DNA of 64,000 nucleotides from Flaccisagitta enflata (GCA_965153355.1 OZ231126.1:44020001-44084000), one strand, 5' to 3'; counted from the stretch's first letter, positions 1 to 11,442 are shown. A program made the numbers and translations. The notes: generated from the letters alone by a model not told the origin.

Positions 1-1287
1 ATTTTTGTGAATAAACCTCCAATAAAAACTCTAGAATTGATATCCAGTTTTGATGGATTTTACAAGAATTGATGTAGAGGGTACAAAAATAGACTTTTTT
101 GAATTCTGATTTTTTTGCTATGTCAGAAATTTGACCTGCTATCACCATCGAAGAAATATTGATCTTGCTCTAAAAATTGAGCTCAGAGTAAATTTTCAAA
201 GTTTGATATGAACTGAAACCTATTTGATAAAAGTTCAAGTTCTCAAAGTTTAATGCAAGCGGTTCTTAGAATCCGTTATGCTGCGGGAGCAAAAATTAAC
301 TTTTTTCAAGATCTGATTTTTTTACCAGGTAGAAAATTTGACAAACTATCACAGTCTAAAAAATTATAAAGCTGCTCTGAAAAATGAGCTCACAATATTA
401 TTTTGAAAATTACTGTCTTTTTTTATTTTGCCATGGTTACAAATCAGCGTAGCTTAAAAAATATTCCATGAAATTTTCTGAAATTTTGCATAAACAACCA
501 TCCATCCCTTGGACAAATCCTGGGGAAGTTGTACGGTGATCATGTAATTACTTTGGCCGTGATCGCAAAAAGCATTTTTTTTACGCTATCAAAAACAGGA
601 AATTCATGGAAGTTTTTTGAGGTGTTTATGCATTAGCACATGCTGACACAGGAAGTATCCTCGGATGATATGCCAGGTCATAACACGTCTTTGCTAGTCA
701 TGGTAGCTACGTTTAAGCGAGTTTTCTGGAACCAATATCGTTTCTGTCATTTGCCATGGGCTGCTGATGGCAGGGACCTCCTCCAAACTCAGTAAAGTGA
801 CAACAAGGATGTCATTCATAATCATCTTAAATGACACCAAGGGTCCAAAATTGCGTGGTCGCGCATTCTGCTATCAATACATTTATTTTTATTAAAAAAT
901 TATGAAAAAAAATCATTATCTGTTGGAAGCAGCTCACTGGTAAGGCGATAAATTCCAGTAAGCCTCTGATTAAGAAGAACACTCAAACGTTCCCCAAAAT
1001 TTGGGATGGCCTGAGCGTAAAATGGCGGAAATGCACTGTGCCGGGGGCGCAACAACAACGCCATTTTCCGCTGCGTGTCGATAAAATTTGATTCATTGCA
1101 ATTCCGTGTCGGGGACGGAACGGTAGGACATGGAAGTTTAGTTAGTAGTTTAGTTTTTGAATTAAGAAGAAAGACTTCATTTTTCTCCATTTGTAATGAG
1201 GTTATTATCAGAGAGTTATTCGCGTCAATGTTTCTTTGTCAATCTGTTTGTGTGTTCATCGGTCTTTTAATCAGTTAGTTTCTCTGT

Positions 1288-1289
<2 letters not shown>
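1..1289. other. Gene-free AT-rich DNA
   Basis: AT-rich sequence with scattered homopolymers. I see no splice-flanked coding frame, RNA gene or terminal repeat here. The short reading frames near 900-1280 have no recognisable domain and no coding-like composition. Confidence 0.6.

Positions 1290-1290
<1 letters not shown>

Positions 1291-1352
<62 letters not shown>
1291..1352. repeat. (CA)n microsatellite
   Basis: About 31 uninterrupted CA units. It gives artefactual Thr-His and Cys-Val reading frames on the two strands. Confidence 0.97.
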
Positions 1353-1354
<2 letters not shown>

Positions 1355-1389
1355 GCGTTGTCGATACAGAGGATATTTGAGATATAATG

Positions 1390-1580
1390 AACAAAGGCCG
1401 ATACACGGCTGCACCCCAGTCGCGGGGTGGGTGGGCAGGGGCCGATTTGCGTCACTTGATCAATTGCAGGGAGAAAGAGGGCTAAAGACTGCAAAAGCCA
1501 AAAAGTAACAAACGGACAGACCCACGGGACTGGACGGACCGACAAAGCAGGGAGTAGAGTCGTAGCATGCGACTAAAAGA
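1390..1580 (-). mobile_element. Family A element (hairpin head, ACCG-rich core), minus
   Basis: Read on the minus strand, the element starts with a short palindromic head (AGTCG...CGACT, 1559-1575) next to a T run. It continues through a GTCGGTCC-like tetranucleotide core and ends in a tail reading GCCGTGTATCGGCCTTTGTT. The same head, core and tail order recurs at least ten times in the window, on both strands, which shows a dispersed family. The GGGTGGGCAGGGGC internal box is shared with the copies at 3564 and 53022. It has no coding capacity. Confidence 0.7.
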
Positions 1581-1638
1581 TAAAGCAAAAAAGAAAATGA
1601 TCATAATCAATTTGAAAATATAATCTAGCAATTAGTCA

Positions 1639-1774
1639 AACAAGGCTGCGAGGCTGATTCAGGGTGATGTGGATCGTCGACTGAATGCGTTACCAACCAA
1701 CTCATTGCACCAACCGCAACCAACCGGACCAACGGACACAGCTGTTGGTAGAGGTGCTTTGTCGCACCTAAAAA
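1639..1774 (-). mobile_element. Family A element, AGGTGC-head subtype, minus
   Basis: On the minus strand: T run, hairpin AGGTGCGACAAAGCACCT (stem AGGTGC/GCACCT), then CTCTACCAACAGCTGTGTCCG, a GGTTGGTT-rich core, and an end at GCCTTGTTTG. It is the same architecture as the plus-strand copy at 11316-11442. Confidence 0.7.
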
Positions 1775-1984
1775 TACAAATGAAAAAATGAATGAAAGAA
1801 AGGACTACTGAAAGCACAGTAAAGAATGAACAAAGAAATCAGTTTACGAAGATGAAAGAAAGAGCAAGAAAAGTAGAAGATAGGAACAAGACCTCTTTGT
1901 TTTTCGTTTTCCTCACATAATCCTCCTGTCTTCTTCTTTGTCTGTCTTTCTCCAGCATTATTCATCTTTCTAATTTTTTACATT

Positions 1985-2041
<57 letters not shown>

Positions 2042-2760
2042 AATCTTTGAATATGGTTCTGTCTATTGGTCCCACCGCAGCCCTCTAGATGTTATCCTGC
2101 CTGCACAGCGCCCACCAAGGGTTTCCCCATCTCCTGACTCATCCTACTTAGAATATTGACGCAAAGCCACAATGACAACTGCCTTATGTCACAGTGCAAA
2201 CGAATACAAAATTTGACAAGTCAAAACGATTTATATGATATTTTTTTTTTTATATATTCAAGGATTTTCTATTGAGATAAAGGATTTGTGGTTGGTGATC
2301 ATCAATTTTTTGCATAGAAAACGTTTTTCTGTACCATATGTTTAGGAAATGTGAGAAAAAAGGATGCAAAATTGATGGATTTTTAATAAAAATCGATTCT
2401 TGTGCATTGACATGTCTCGCGATTCGGTTTTTCACGTGGCAACATCTCATGTTTTCCGTGCAATTATTTTTAAAGAATTCTGTTGTTTCACTAAGTATGC
2501 TGCGACTTTACCAATGCGAGATCAATACCATTGGTCAGTTAACCGGTTTTTAATTAATTTAGGGAGTATCAAGCATGCATAAGACTTTAGTTTTTGTTAT
2601 ATTTCCGCTGCATAGCAGCGTATTCCATCACAGAACAGAACGATTTGTCAAATTTGACGCTGTTCTGCACTACGACTTACGCTTTATTTGCTGACTGCTG
2701 ACATATCTACAACCACCGAAAGGTCCATACACTGACGTGGTACACAAGTGCAGCTACTAA
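1775..2760. other. Gene-free stretch with one (CT)n tract
   Basis: Contains a (CT)n run of about 24 units at 1990-2038. The rest is AT-rich without recognisable genes or repeats. Confidence 0.6.
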
Positions 2761-2763
2761 TAC

Positions 2764-2765
2764 AC

Positions 2766-2836
<71 letters not shown>
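2764..2836. repeat. (CA)n microsatellite
   Basis: About 36 CA units with a single A-rich interruption near the start. Confidence 0.97.
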
Positions 2837-2840
<4 letters not shown>

Positions 2841-2927
2841 AGTAAAGGTCACAATATCAGTACAGGTCCGGGTGGGCAGAAGGTTCAACCTCATCCCCCA
2901 CGCCCACACCAAACATGCACAAAGTAA

Positions 2928-3150
2928 GACGCTTAGTGCGACAAAGCACCTCTATAACTGGCTGTGTCCGCGCTGGTCGGTCGGTTGCTTATCGGTCGAA
3001 AATGCATTTCTCCGTTCGTCGATCCACATATCGTAATTCTGCTGGCCTCATTTGGCTCATTTTCCAGACTTTCGACCGATCACAACGGAACAACAGACCA
3101 ACGGACCGACGGACAAAGCGTGTTCGCAACTGGGGTGAACAATGCTTATT
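2928..3150 (+). mobile_element. Family A element(s), degenerate
   Basis: A plus-strand head GTGCGACAAAGCACCT followed by CTATAACTGGCTGTGTCCG and a GGTCGGTCGG core (2930-3000). A second, oppositely oriented fragment at 3080-3150 has ACCAACGGACCGACGGAC followed by a degenerate head. It looks like two partial copies back to back. Confidence 0.55.
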
Positions 3151-3563
3151 CCTTATGTTGTAATCTAGGCAAAAATGTTCCATAGCTTTTTGCGTGCGTC
3201 CTCGCACACCAAAACGCACTGACAGTCCTAAGGAACTTCATGATAGAGAAAATAGCTTAGTCATTAATCTTGATATATTTTAATATTGTTCTTGTTGTAG
3301 ATGTTAAAAATACTTTGATGTTCTTAGCACGCTCCTGAATTTTCAAGATTTTTAGCCTAACATTCATTCATTCATTTATTTATAAAAATGTGTTTTTGAA
3401 AAAATTAGGTCAAGATCAGAATTTGATGCTCATTTTTCATGATTGATAATTTGGGGGTTCTCTATAATCCTTGATTTGAACCAATTGCATTTCGAAAATG
3501 AAAACAAATGATTAGCATGTTATCATGAAGTCAGTATATTGAAACAGTTTTTTTTCTTTTTCT

Positions 3564-3732
3564 TTTTAGTTGCGGACACGCAACTCCATAAGAGGCTTCA
3601 TCCGTCGGTCCGTCCATCCGTCCATCGGTCTGTCGGTCCGCCCGCAATGATCAAGTTCGAAAGTGTGAAAACGCGCATTTCCGCCCCTGCCCACCCGTCC
3701 GAAACTGGTTGGCCGTGTATCCGGCCTTGTTT
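3564..3732 (+). mobile_element. Family A element, complete copy
   Basis: T run, hairpin head AGTTGCGGACACGCAACT (7-bp stem), ATAAGAGGCTTC, a CCGTCGGTCCGTCC tetranucleotide core, the box CCGCCCCTGCCCACCCG, and the tail GTATCCGGCCTTGTTTTT. It is nearly collinear with the copy at 53022-53183, so the two define the ends of this subtype. Confidence 0.75.
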
Positions 3733-4830
3733 TTCTAAGATCTCAAATCTGATCTCAGATCCAGATAGAAGCCTATCAAACCCCAATCAGCCCTCTCCAA
3801 CAGCTCTCAATCAGCTTCTCAAACCCTCATTGGTCAAAATCTCCTCCAGGCCCAGATCTATCCCCTCTGGCCACAACAAATCAGTGGAATCATAAGTCAT
3901 CGGTGATCGGTCCCTCCGGGGCAGCTGCCTACCTCTTCATTTTATCCTCACATACACTAACATAGCACTGTGGGCTGCATTGTGCGCTAGGTGGCTCATT
4001 GGGGATTAACATTACATGTTTTCCCTTACATTGTTCCTTATGAAATATAAAGAGTGAAAAACATTTTTCTGCATATTTTCAGATGTTATGAAACTATTCA
4101 TATCCAATATTGACTCATTTCTATTGGATTAAGAGCTTTATGAGCTTAGAGTACAAAAGAAGAGAAATTTGAGAAAATAAAGTGAAAAATACTGCTAAAC
4201 TCTCTTACATTTAGTATTTGAATTGTCTAATGTTTTGACCAAATAAATTAAATTTTTGTCTTTGTTCAATAAGATGCCTTAATAAGGTGCTCAAAAAAAA
4301 TCATTTTTTTGCTCATTTAGCTCATTTTGCTCATTTTTCTTTCAATCAAATAAAGATTTTTGCTTTTATCCACATTATTAGTTGTCCATTTTAAGCCAAG
4401 AAAATCGTAATTTGGACGTCGAAGGCCCGCTTGAGCCATAGCATTCTGGATTCAGGAACCCTTGAACTACATTTTGGCATAGGTGGCTCATTGTGCGTCC
4501 TTTTGCGATTTTTTATAATTATAGGGTAATAAAAGCATGCAAATTAGGTCAAATATGTGGTAATAGTAGACTAATTCAATAGTGCTAAAAATGTAAAAAA
4601 TAATGATTTTTAAAATTTTTCCAGATATTTAAACATTAATGAAGGAATCCAATCCAATATTGAAGATATCATGAGCTTTTTGAAATCTTAACAGATAATC
4701 AAAAAGATACATTGATTTTTCTTGAAATTTAGCATTTTTCGTAGTAATGTCCACTTAGGTCGCCTTTTCTTCACTCTAAATTGCCATAAAACCTGTCATA
4801 TGGACCGGTAATATATACTCAAATGCTACG
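3733..4830. other. Gene-free AT-rich DNA upstream of the PIN-like gene
   Basis: Contains short GCTCATTT repeats around 4310-4340 and two copies of a TAGGTGGCTCATT motif (near 3990 and 4480). No coding exon is visible here, so any 5' part of the gene that starts at 4833 is not evident. This segment has no counterpart in the inverted copy further right. Confidence 0.55.
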
Positions 4831-4832
4831 CT

Positions 4833-6198
4833 GTGGCAGCTGAAAGGAGTGACAGTATCAATCCTGAAACTATTTTCAAGCATGAATTAATCACCATTCC
4901 AAAGGCTCTTGCAAAAACACCTGAATTGCTGCATGAAGCCCAAAAATCCACTCTTGCTGACGCAATATGGTCAACTGTTAATCAAAATGCAGCCTCTGTC
5001 CCAGATGGTGTCAGGTATGTACTAGATGGAGGTGCTCTCCTACACAGGATTCATTGGTCACGTGGCTCTACTAATAAAGGCATTTTAGAAACCTACAGCA
5101 ATTATGTAGGCACCAACTATGGAGAAGCTGTGGTGGTTTTTGATGGTTACAAAGAATTTACAACCAAAGATATGACTCACAAGCGCAGTCTGAAGGGAAA
5201 AAAGGGAGTGAGTGTTACATTCAGTCTGGACATGAGTCTTAGTGTCACAAAAGAGGCATTCCTTAATGACCCAAAAAACAAACAGCAATTCATCGATTTT
5301 CTTGGCACAAAGCTCACAAATCAAGGTAGCCATGTTTTCCATGACCAAGCAGATGCGGACCTGTTCATTGTTCAAAAGGCAATTGAGTCTGCAGAATTCA
5401 TGGATACAGTATTTATTGGAGATGATACAGACTTACTCGTCGTCTTGTTACACCACATGCCTCCACACAGCAAGAATATCTTTTTTGCCTCAGATTGCAA
5501 AAAAATATACAAAAGGACGAGTGTGAAACATTTAAAGAGGTCCAAGCAAAACTGGGCACTTTTGTATGCAAACACATACCAATTCTGCACACATTTTTAG
5601 GTTGTGACACAACATCACATTTGTTTTGTATAGAAAAAGGGTCCATTCTCAAAAAATTCAAGGAAAATAAATCCCTTCAGCAAGCAGCAACAGTTTTTGA
5701 CATTTCAATGCCACTAAGGCCCAAATTGACAAAGCTGGCGAAGCTGCATTTATCGTGATGTACAATGGAAAGAAATCAGATACCTTGGATAGCCTTCGAT
5801 ACAAAAAGTATTGTGACAAGGTGGCTACAAGCTTGACACAAGTGGACCCAAAATCATTGCCTCCAACCTCTGCTGCTGCTAAATTTCTTAGCAGGCGAGT
5901 GTTTTTGCAAGTAAATCAATGGAAAGATCCCCAATGTGATTTGCTAGCTGAGGAGTGGGGATGGATCCTCAAAGACACAGGGTTGCATCCGGTACTGACA
6001 GATATGCCACCAGCTCCTGCTGAGCTTTAAAAGATCATAAAGTGCAACTGTACTACTGATTGTGGAACTGCTCGATGCACCTGCAAAAAACATGGAATGA
6101 AATGCTCAATGGCTTGCGGGCATTGTCGTGGCTCTTCATGTTCAAATACAATTGCTTTTGTAGAAGATGAAGATAACGGCGACTCTGGAGAAGACTAG
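4833..6198 (+). pseudogene. PIN/FEN-like protein with C-terminal Cys cluster, disrupted
   Basis: This resembles a multicopy invertebrate family of unknown function that joins a PIN/FEN-like nuclease fold to a Cys-rich tail. Acidic motifs typical of such folds are visible: DGG (residues 65-67), VFDGY (Asp104), DADL (174-177) and GDDTDLL (196-202). The frame breaks twice. One break is at an A7 run near 5500 and the other is near 5717-5720. The protein then continues as TKAQIDKAGEAAFIVMYNGK, a LRYKKYCDKVATS block and a PPTSAAAKF block. A single in-frame TAA at 6028-6030 precedes the cluster CNCTTDCGTARCTC, which ends at the TAG at 6196-6198. The 5' end is incomplete: the frame opens at a GTG with no ATG. 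Both frameshifts could be assembly indels, so a working gene cannot be excluded. The nuclease assignment is inferred from motif spacing only. Confidence 0.7.
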
Positions 6199-6345
6199 AA
6201 TCAAATAAATTGATGTATTAACAAGTTTTTACAGCTTTTTGTCATTGTTCCAATAGATTATTTTTTTACCATCATAATATTGTTTTTTTTTTCTGAGATA
6301 TGAAAGATGTTGATTGAGAGACATTGCACATATGGTGAAAGTTGA

Positions 6346-6459
6346 TGGAAGAAAAACATTTTGTTTGGGAACTCATATGATGTTTTTAATGATAAAAACA
6401 GTTTTTATCATTAAAAAAAAAAAATCATATGAGTTCCCAAACAAAATGTTTTTCTTCCA
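6346..6459. repeat. Long hairpin (arms about 55 nt, tiny loop)
   Basis: One arm begins TGGAAGAAAAACATTTTG and the other ends with its complement. Nearly the whole 114-nt segment folds on itself; one arm has an expanded A run. It lies about 150 bp after the stop of the PIN-like gene. The inverted copy at 27641-27749 is an essentially perfect hairpin. Confidence 0.85.
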
Positions 6460-6875
6460 TATGAAAGATGTAAAAAATAAGAGAGATGAGTTAACATTTA
6501 TAGTGTATAGGAAGCAGTTGACGAGCTACTCCAGGACACCTCTACATGTTGAGATGACATTTTAACATAAAAAGATATCTTAGCTAAGTATTGATATGAA
6601 ATTTATACTTTACATGTTAAGTTTTTCCTATTATTTCATTTATTTCTTGTTTATTGGAAGATCGATTTTGGCGAATTTTCGCCTATTTCACATGTACTTA
6701 CAAACATCCCAACCAACCGCTTTGCATTAATAATTTTTCAGTCAACTTCTTTTCTTAGCTCAGTAGACACTATGCACAGTGCAAAACCACCAAACTACCA
6801 AAAAACCCAGGGATACAATTTTTCTAAGGTGGTTTTTGTTAAATCCCTCTATATCTATATGTGAAGTGGTTAGAG

Positions 6876-8190
6876 GGGCAGCAGCCCCGAAGGGGCTGAT
6901 GACCTAAGCTTAGTAAGTCTCTGGGATAAGGGCTCCAAAGCTAGGATTTGGGCCCCAAGGCTGGGATTTGGGTCTCAAGGCTGGGATTTGGGTTTCAAGG
7001 CTAGAATTTTGGTCTTTAGGCTGGGTTTATGGTCTCATGGTTGGGTTTTTGGGAAGCGGCCCCGAAGGGGATGAAGCCCTGTAGAACACAGGGGGACTTT
7101 TGTTCGTCCGTCCATTCGTCCATTCGTCCGTGCGTCCCCCCTCCCCCGGCCCCCTCATCAGGCCCCCTCAGGCCTCAAATCTGGCTTCTGAGACCTCAAA
7201 TCTGGCCTCTCAGGCCTCAAATTAAGCCTCTCAGGCCTGAAATCTGTCCTCTCAGGCCAAAAATCTGCCCTATCAGGCCTTAAAATCTGTCTTCTCAGGC
7301 CTTGAATCTGCCCTCTCAAGCCAGAAATATGCCCTCTCAGGCCTGAATTCTGGCCTCTTAGGCCCTGAAATCCGCCCTCTCAGGGCCTTGAATCTGCCCT
7401 CTCAGGCCCAAAATCTGTCCTCTCAGGCCTTGAATCTGTGACCCTCTCAGGCCCGCAAGTCACCCTCCCAGACCCTGAAATCTGCCCTCTCAGGCCCTGA
7501 AATCTATCCTCTCAGGCCTTGAATTTGCCCTCTCAGGCCTTGAATCTGCCCTCTAAGGCCTGACATCTGCCTGCTCAGATTCAAGGTCTGAGAGGATTGG
7601 TTTCAGGGCCTGAGAGGGCTGATTTCAGGCCTGGGAAGGCTGAGCTCACGGCTGAGGGCCTGAGAGATGGATGGATGGATGGACGGACCGACGGATGAAC
7701 AAAAGTCCCCCTGTGTTCTAAAGGACTTCGTCCCCCTTGGGGCCGCTGCCCTGCTTCCTCTCACTCCATTTCCCAATCATGCAAAGCAGGGCAACGGGTA
7801 TCGCTGACCACATATTGCCCTTGGGCGACCTGTTGGCATCTAGGCTGGGATTTGGGCCTAAAGGTCTGGGATTTGGGCCTCAAGACTGGGATTTGAGCCT
7901 CAAGGCTGGGATTTGAGTCAAAGGCTGGGATTTGGACCTTAAGGCTGGATTTTGGGCGTAAAGGCTGGGATTTGGGCCGCCAAGGCTGGGATTTGAGCCT
8001 CGGGCTAGGATTTGGGCTTCAAGGCTGGGATTTGGGCTTCAAGGTTGGGATTTGGGCCTCATGGCCAGGACTTAGGCCATGAGGATGGGGGGGGGAAAAG
8101 GACGGACCGAGAAAGAGAAAAAGAGGGAGAAATTTCTGCTTGTGTGAAAGCATAGGTCCTTTGGGGCTGCTGCCCAAAAGGAAAAATACA
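6876..8190. mobile_element. Family B element with inverted ends and minisatellites
   Basis: Carries the family core GGCAGCAGCCCCGAAGGGG (6878 on) and again near 7058. This is followed by CCTGTAGAACACAGGGGGAC, then the inverse of the same sequence at 7700-7755. Between these inverted boxes is a 21-bp minisatellite (CTCTCAGGCCTGAAATCTG, 7140-7660). Other 20-bp arrays (GGCTGGGATTTGGGCCTCAA) lie at 6930-7046 and 7840-8090. The terminal motif AAGCAGGGCAACGGGTAT occurs at 7785. It is non-coding. Confidence 0.75.
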
Positions 8191-8203
8191 GAAAAGTGCT
8201 AAA

Positions 8204-8573
8204 TACAAGGTGTGAACCCCTTAAAAGCTGTAGAACCACCATCTACAGCACTAACCAAATACATTACAGAGATTTTTGGAGTAAAGAAAGAATTTTTGTA
8301 TCCGTACAAATAGCGCCACAAGAGCGATTTTGAATTTTTGACCTCTAACTTAAGATATTGCTTATAAAAGTGTTAAAATTAGTTATATTTAATTATTTAT
8401 GATATCAAGGATTTTATGCTATAACTCTAAATTGGAGTGGAAATTTCAAAATCCCCTTGGTGGCGCCACTTGTATAGTTCTAAACTATGATTTACAACCC
8501 AGCACAAACTATTCATTGCTGTAGTTTGATCTGTAAGGGGGGTGCTGCAGTTTTAGGGGGTTCACACCTTGTA
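8204..8573. mobile_element. Foldback MITE (370 bp)
   Basis: Ends are inverted repeats: TACAAGGTGTGAACCCC at the left and GGGGTTCACACCTTGTA at the right. The interior is also a near-palindrome, with GCGCCAC plus GATTTTGAA in one half and the inverse in the other. The flanks may share AAT. It is inserted in or beside the family B element. No coding capacity. Confidence 0.8.
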
Positions 8574-9084
8574 ATAACCCTTCCTCTGTAAAAAGGTTGA
8601 AATGTGAGAACCTTTGTTCTCTCATTGATAACATGTTGAATGAAATTTTACTTCCATGCAGATGTGCCTTCATACAAGCAGTGACGGCGACCATCTAGCT
8701 CCGCTTATCGCACCAATGTTGTGGTTTAACTTGGCCACTTCCTCAGGCGGATAATTCCCAAACAAAGCGTAATTAAATTAGATGAAAAACTTGTGGATGA
8801 AATAAACATGGCATTTAGACTGCTAGAATCTGACTGAGAAAAAATCTGTGTCATAGCTGATATACCAATGTTGTTTGGTTTAAAGCTTTGTAATCTCCAT
8901 GTAAAACAGATTGATCTTTGATTATTCTGTGACAAAGTTCTGTTGTTTCTTCTATCATACGCTGAATTATCTCCGTTCTCTAGGGCGGAATTGTGCGTAA
9001 CTAAGGTATAATGGCTCTTTGGAATAACAGATATCACATTTTTGCACACAACTATAGGTTTTGGTGTGTAGTTCATGCGTTAGT

Positions 9085-9088
<4 letters not shown>

Positions 9089-9174
<86 letters not shown>
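9089..9174. repeat. (GT)n microsatellite
   Basis: About 43 GT units. The inverted copy at 25313-25368 is shorter (about 28 units). Confidence 0.97.
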
Positions 9175-9176
<2 letters not shown>

Positions 9177-9234
9177 CCCGCCCATCCACGTTCTAGAAGT
9201 GTTCTAAGTGCAATCCATTTTTTGCACTAACTTA

Positions 9235-9560
9235 CATCAACATTGGAGCAATGCTGCTTCTAAAATAATTGAGCTAATGTCCTCAACTCATTTTAAAGAG
9301 CAGATGTAGCTCTAAGTTGAGGTCATTAGCTCAATTCGTTTGTGAGATATAAGCTTTCAAAGTTGCATAAGTGAAATCCATGTTTTGCTCAAACTAGCAT
9401 CAACTTAGGAGCAATGCTGCTTCTAAATAAATTGAGCTAATGACCTCAACTTGGACTCATTCTAAAGAGCTGCGTCAACTGTTTGAAATGAGCCCAAGTT
9501 GAGGTCATTGGCTCAATTCATTTAAAAGATATGAGCTAATAAAGATAGGGGTGTCTGACC
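9235..9560. repeat. Palindromic repeat built on GAGGTCATTAGCTCAAT
   Basis: The motif AATTGAGCTAATGACCTCAA and its inverse alternate several times, mixed with the repeated phrase AGCAATGCTGCTTCTAAA. The segment therefore folds into several overlapping hairpins. Related sequence recurs at 24940-25260 (inverted) and 31880-32210 (forward, diverged). Confidence 0.7.
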
Positions 9561-9802
9561 AATACCAAAATCCCATAATACCACAATCTTATCTCTAACT
9601 TGGGAGGGTAATGGACAAAAAAATTAGAGCTAGATTTTTTTTGCGACGGTTTTCCCATATGCGGGGGACAGTTTGGGGGTGGAATGTGGAAAAATTGGAG
9701 GGCGACCATTCTCAAATACCTGTAACATGTCCCTACAAGGGGTGTACCGACGGGCGGACGGACCGACACTGTCTTCAGCCGCGCTGCTTTCATTCCACAC
9801 AG

Positions 9803-10769
9803 GCATCTCGGGCGAAGTACGTTTAGAATTCAAAAATCGAAGCGACATTTATTTTTGTATGAGGAAAGGGACAGAGCCCGCGTTTTGTTACATCCGTCAC
9901 GAGAAGGACACGGCTCGATATTTTGTACGAGAAAATGAGAAACAATGGTAGGTCGATGTGTGGTTGTGATGGGTTGATTGTTGTGCATTTGTCAATTGTC
10001 ACGGTTTCGTTCATGTGGCGTAAGGTAACATTTTTCAGACGATTCTTAATTTCCACTTTCAGGTATTATAGTCGCGTCCAAGACCTAACTCCCAAAGAAA
10101 TCGCTGAAAAATACGGTCTAGGAAAAAAGTACGTCTGTGCTTATCATGATATCAGAGATTGAGTTCCGAGAGCCCCCCAAAAAATATTTTAAAGTAATTT
10201 TAAATCTGACGGCGTATACACTTTATTCCAGTGTCGCCGAAACCATAAACCGCGGCGCTACCCAATGGAGAGAACGAATGGAGCAGCAAAACCAACGACC
10301 CGACGATGCGCTGCCATCCGAGACCCTAGACGCGCAGGAAACGACGGAGGAGGAGGAGGAAGAGGAGGAGATTACGCGGCTAACAGCGAATGATAAACCA
10401 GATGTGATAGAGGAGGAACCACTGATTCGAGAAGTGGGAGAATCTTCTCTGGCCGCAGAGGCGCTGATCGCAAATGAATCTCTTCCGCAAATCGAACCTG
10501 AATCTGACAATCCGATTTCCACGTTACCCGAAGCAAACGAGGTGATGCGCCTATCGAGTGAGAAACCGGATGGAGGCCGTCAATCAGGGATTGTCTCGTC
10601 CGTTTTACCTCCAACACGACCTCTTCGGCCGATTCATCCTAAAATTTATTTCTCGCCAATTTATTTCTCGCCGCAGTCCCTTTCCGCGATTGGCTTGACT
10701 CGAATTCAACCAATCTTGCTGTCTCAACCGTCTCCGTCTTCATCGCCAGAATCGAAACCGACTCCGTGA
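9803..10769 (+). CDS. Unrecognised acidic protein, three 3'-terminal exons
   Basis: Three exons join in frame: 9803-9947, 10063-10128 and 10232-10769. Acceptors are CACACAG, CTTTCAG and TATTCCAG; donors are ATG|GTAGGT and AAA|GTACGT. Phases agree at both junctions. The predicted chain contains MRKGTEPAFCYIRHEKD, then YYSRVQDLTPKEIAEKYG, then a long low-complexity C-terminal part with a run of eight Glu (about residues 96-103 of this segment) and a Pro/Ser-rich end. It stops at TGA 10767-10769. Earlier exons, including the start, were not found upstream. I do not recognise the family. The first two exons look like a folded domain and the last like a disordered acidic tail. The gene lies 1 kb upstream of the gasdermin on the same strand. 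Reading the last exon from an upstream ATG at 10137 would ignore the splice sites and is less likely. Confidence 0.6.
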
Positions 10770-11315
10770 TCAGTTAGAATCAGCTCGGTTAACGTAACTT
10801 TGATGAAAGATCGTAATCGTCAAGTTGCCAACTTAGTCAAACGGTTAGAATTACTCAACTATACAAAATCATCGACCAAACAATCGCGACAAGCGGAATG
10901 TATGCATTTCGTATAATCGCTAATTCAGTTTTATTCTGAAGCCAGCGAGCTATGACGCTTATTGCAGCGGCAGTGGCGGCGGCGTTGGCGGCGGTTTGCT
11001 AAGGCTTTCGCCATGAAGTTGGTTCAAATCATCTTCTGCAGCCTCCATGGCTATCTTACCAGATCAGGAAACCAAAACTAATCTTTGTGTCTAAATGCTT
11101 AAAAGCAATTACTACAAATTTTGCAATTGAATTGACACATGTAAAATTCGAGTCAAAAAAGATTTCTCCACTGTTATAAATTGTTTTGGAATTGATTTTG
11201 AATGACATTTTTCATCTCTTTTGAATACATAAATCGAGCGAATGGTGGGCGCGAGCCTGTGACAAAGAGCCATGGGAATTCTGTAGATAGCTTCTAACCT
11301 CAACTACCTAAAATC
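10770..11315. other. Intergenic DNA between the acidic-protein gene and gasdermin
   Basis: No clear poly(A) signal or promoter box was recognised. A short GGC-rich run lies at 10965-10998. Confidence 0.5.
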
Positions 11316-11442
11316 TTTTTAGGTGCGACAAAGCACCTCTATAACTGGCTGTGTCCGTTGGTTGGTTGGTTTGTCTATCTGTCTGTAACGGATTCCTTCG
11401 ACGATCAACACGTCGCACCTATTGGCCTACTTGGCCTTGTTC
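11316..11442 (+). mobile_element. Family A element, complete AGGTGC-head copy
   Basis: T5, hairpin AGGTGCGACAAAGCACCT, CTATAACTGGCTGTGTCCG, a GGTTGGTTGG core, a CGACGATCAACACGTCGCACC box, and the tail TTGGCCTTGTT. It sits 0.3 kb upstream of the gasdermin start codon. Confidence 0.75.

Noticed and set aside
8726-9076. 116-codon minus-strand frame identical at 25380-25730
   Set aside because: The identity comes from the inverted duplication, not from selection. No domain, splice or start context supports a gene.
10137-10769. Single-exon gene starting at ATG 10137
   Set aside because: The TATTCCAG acceptor at 10231 and phase-matched upstream exons explain the region better; 10137-10231 is intron.
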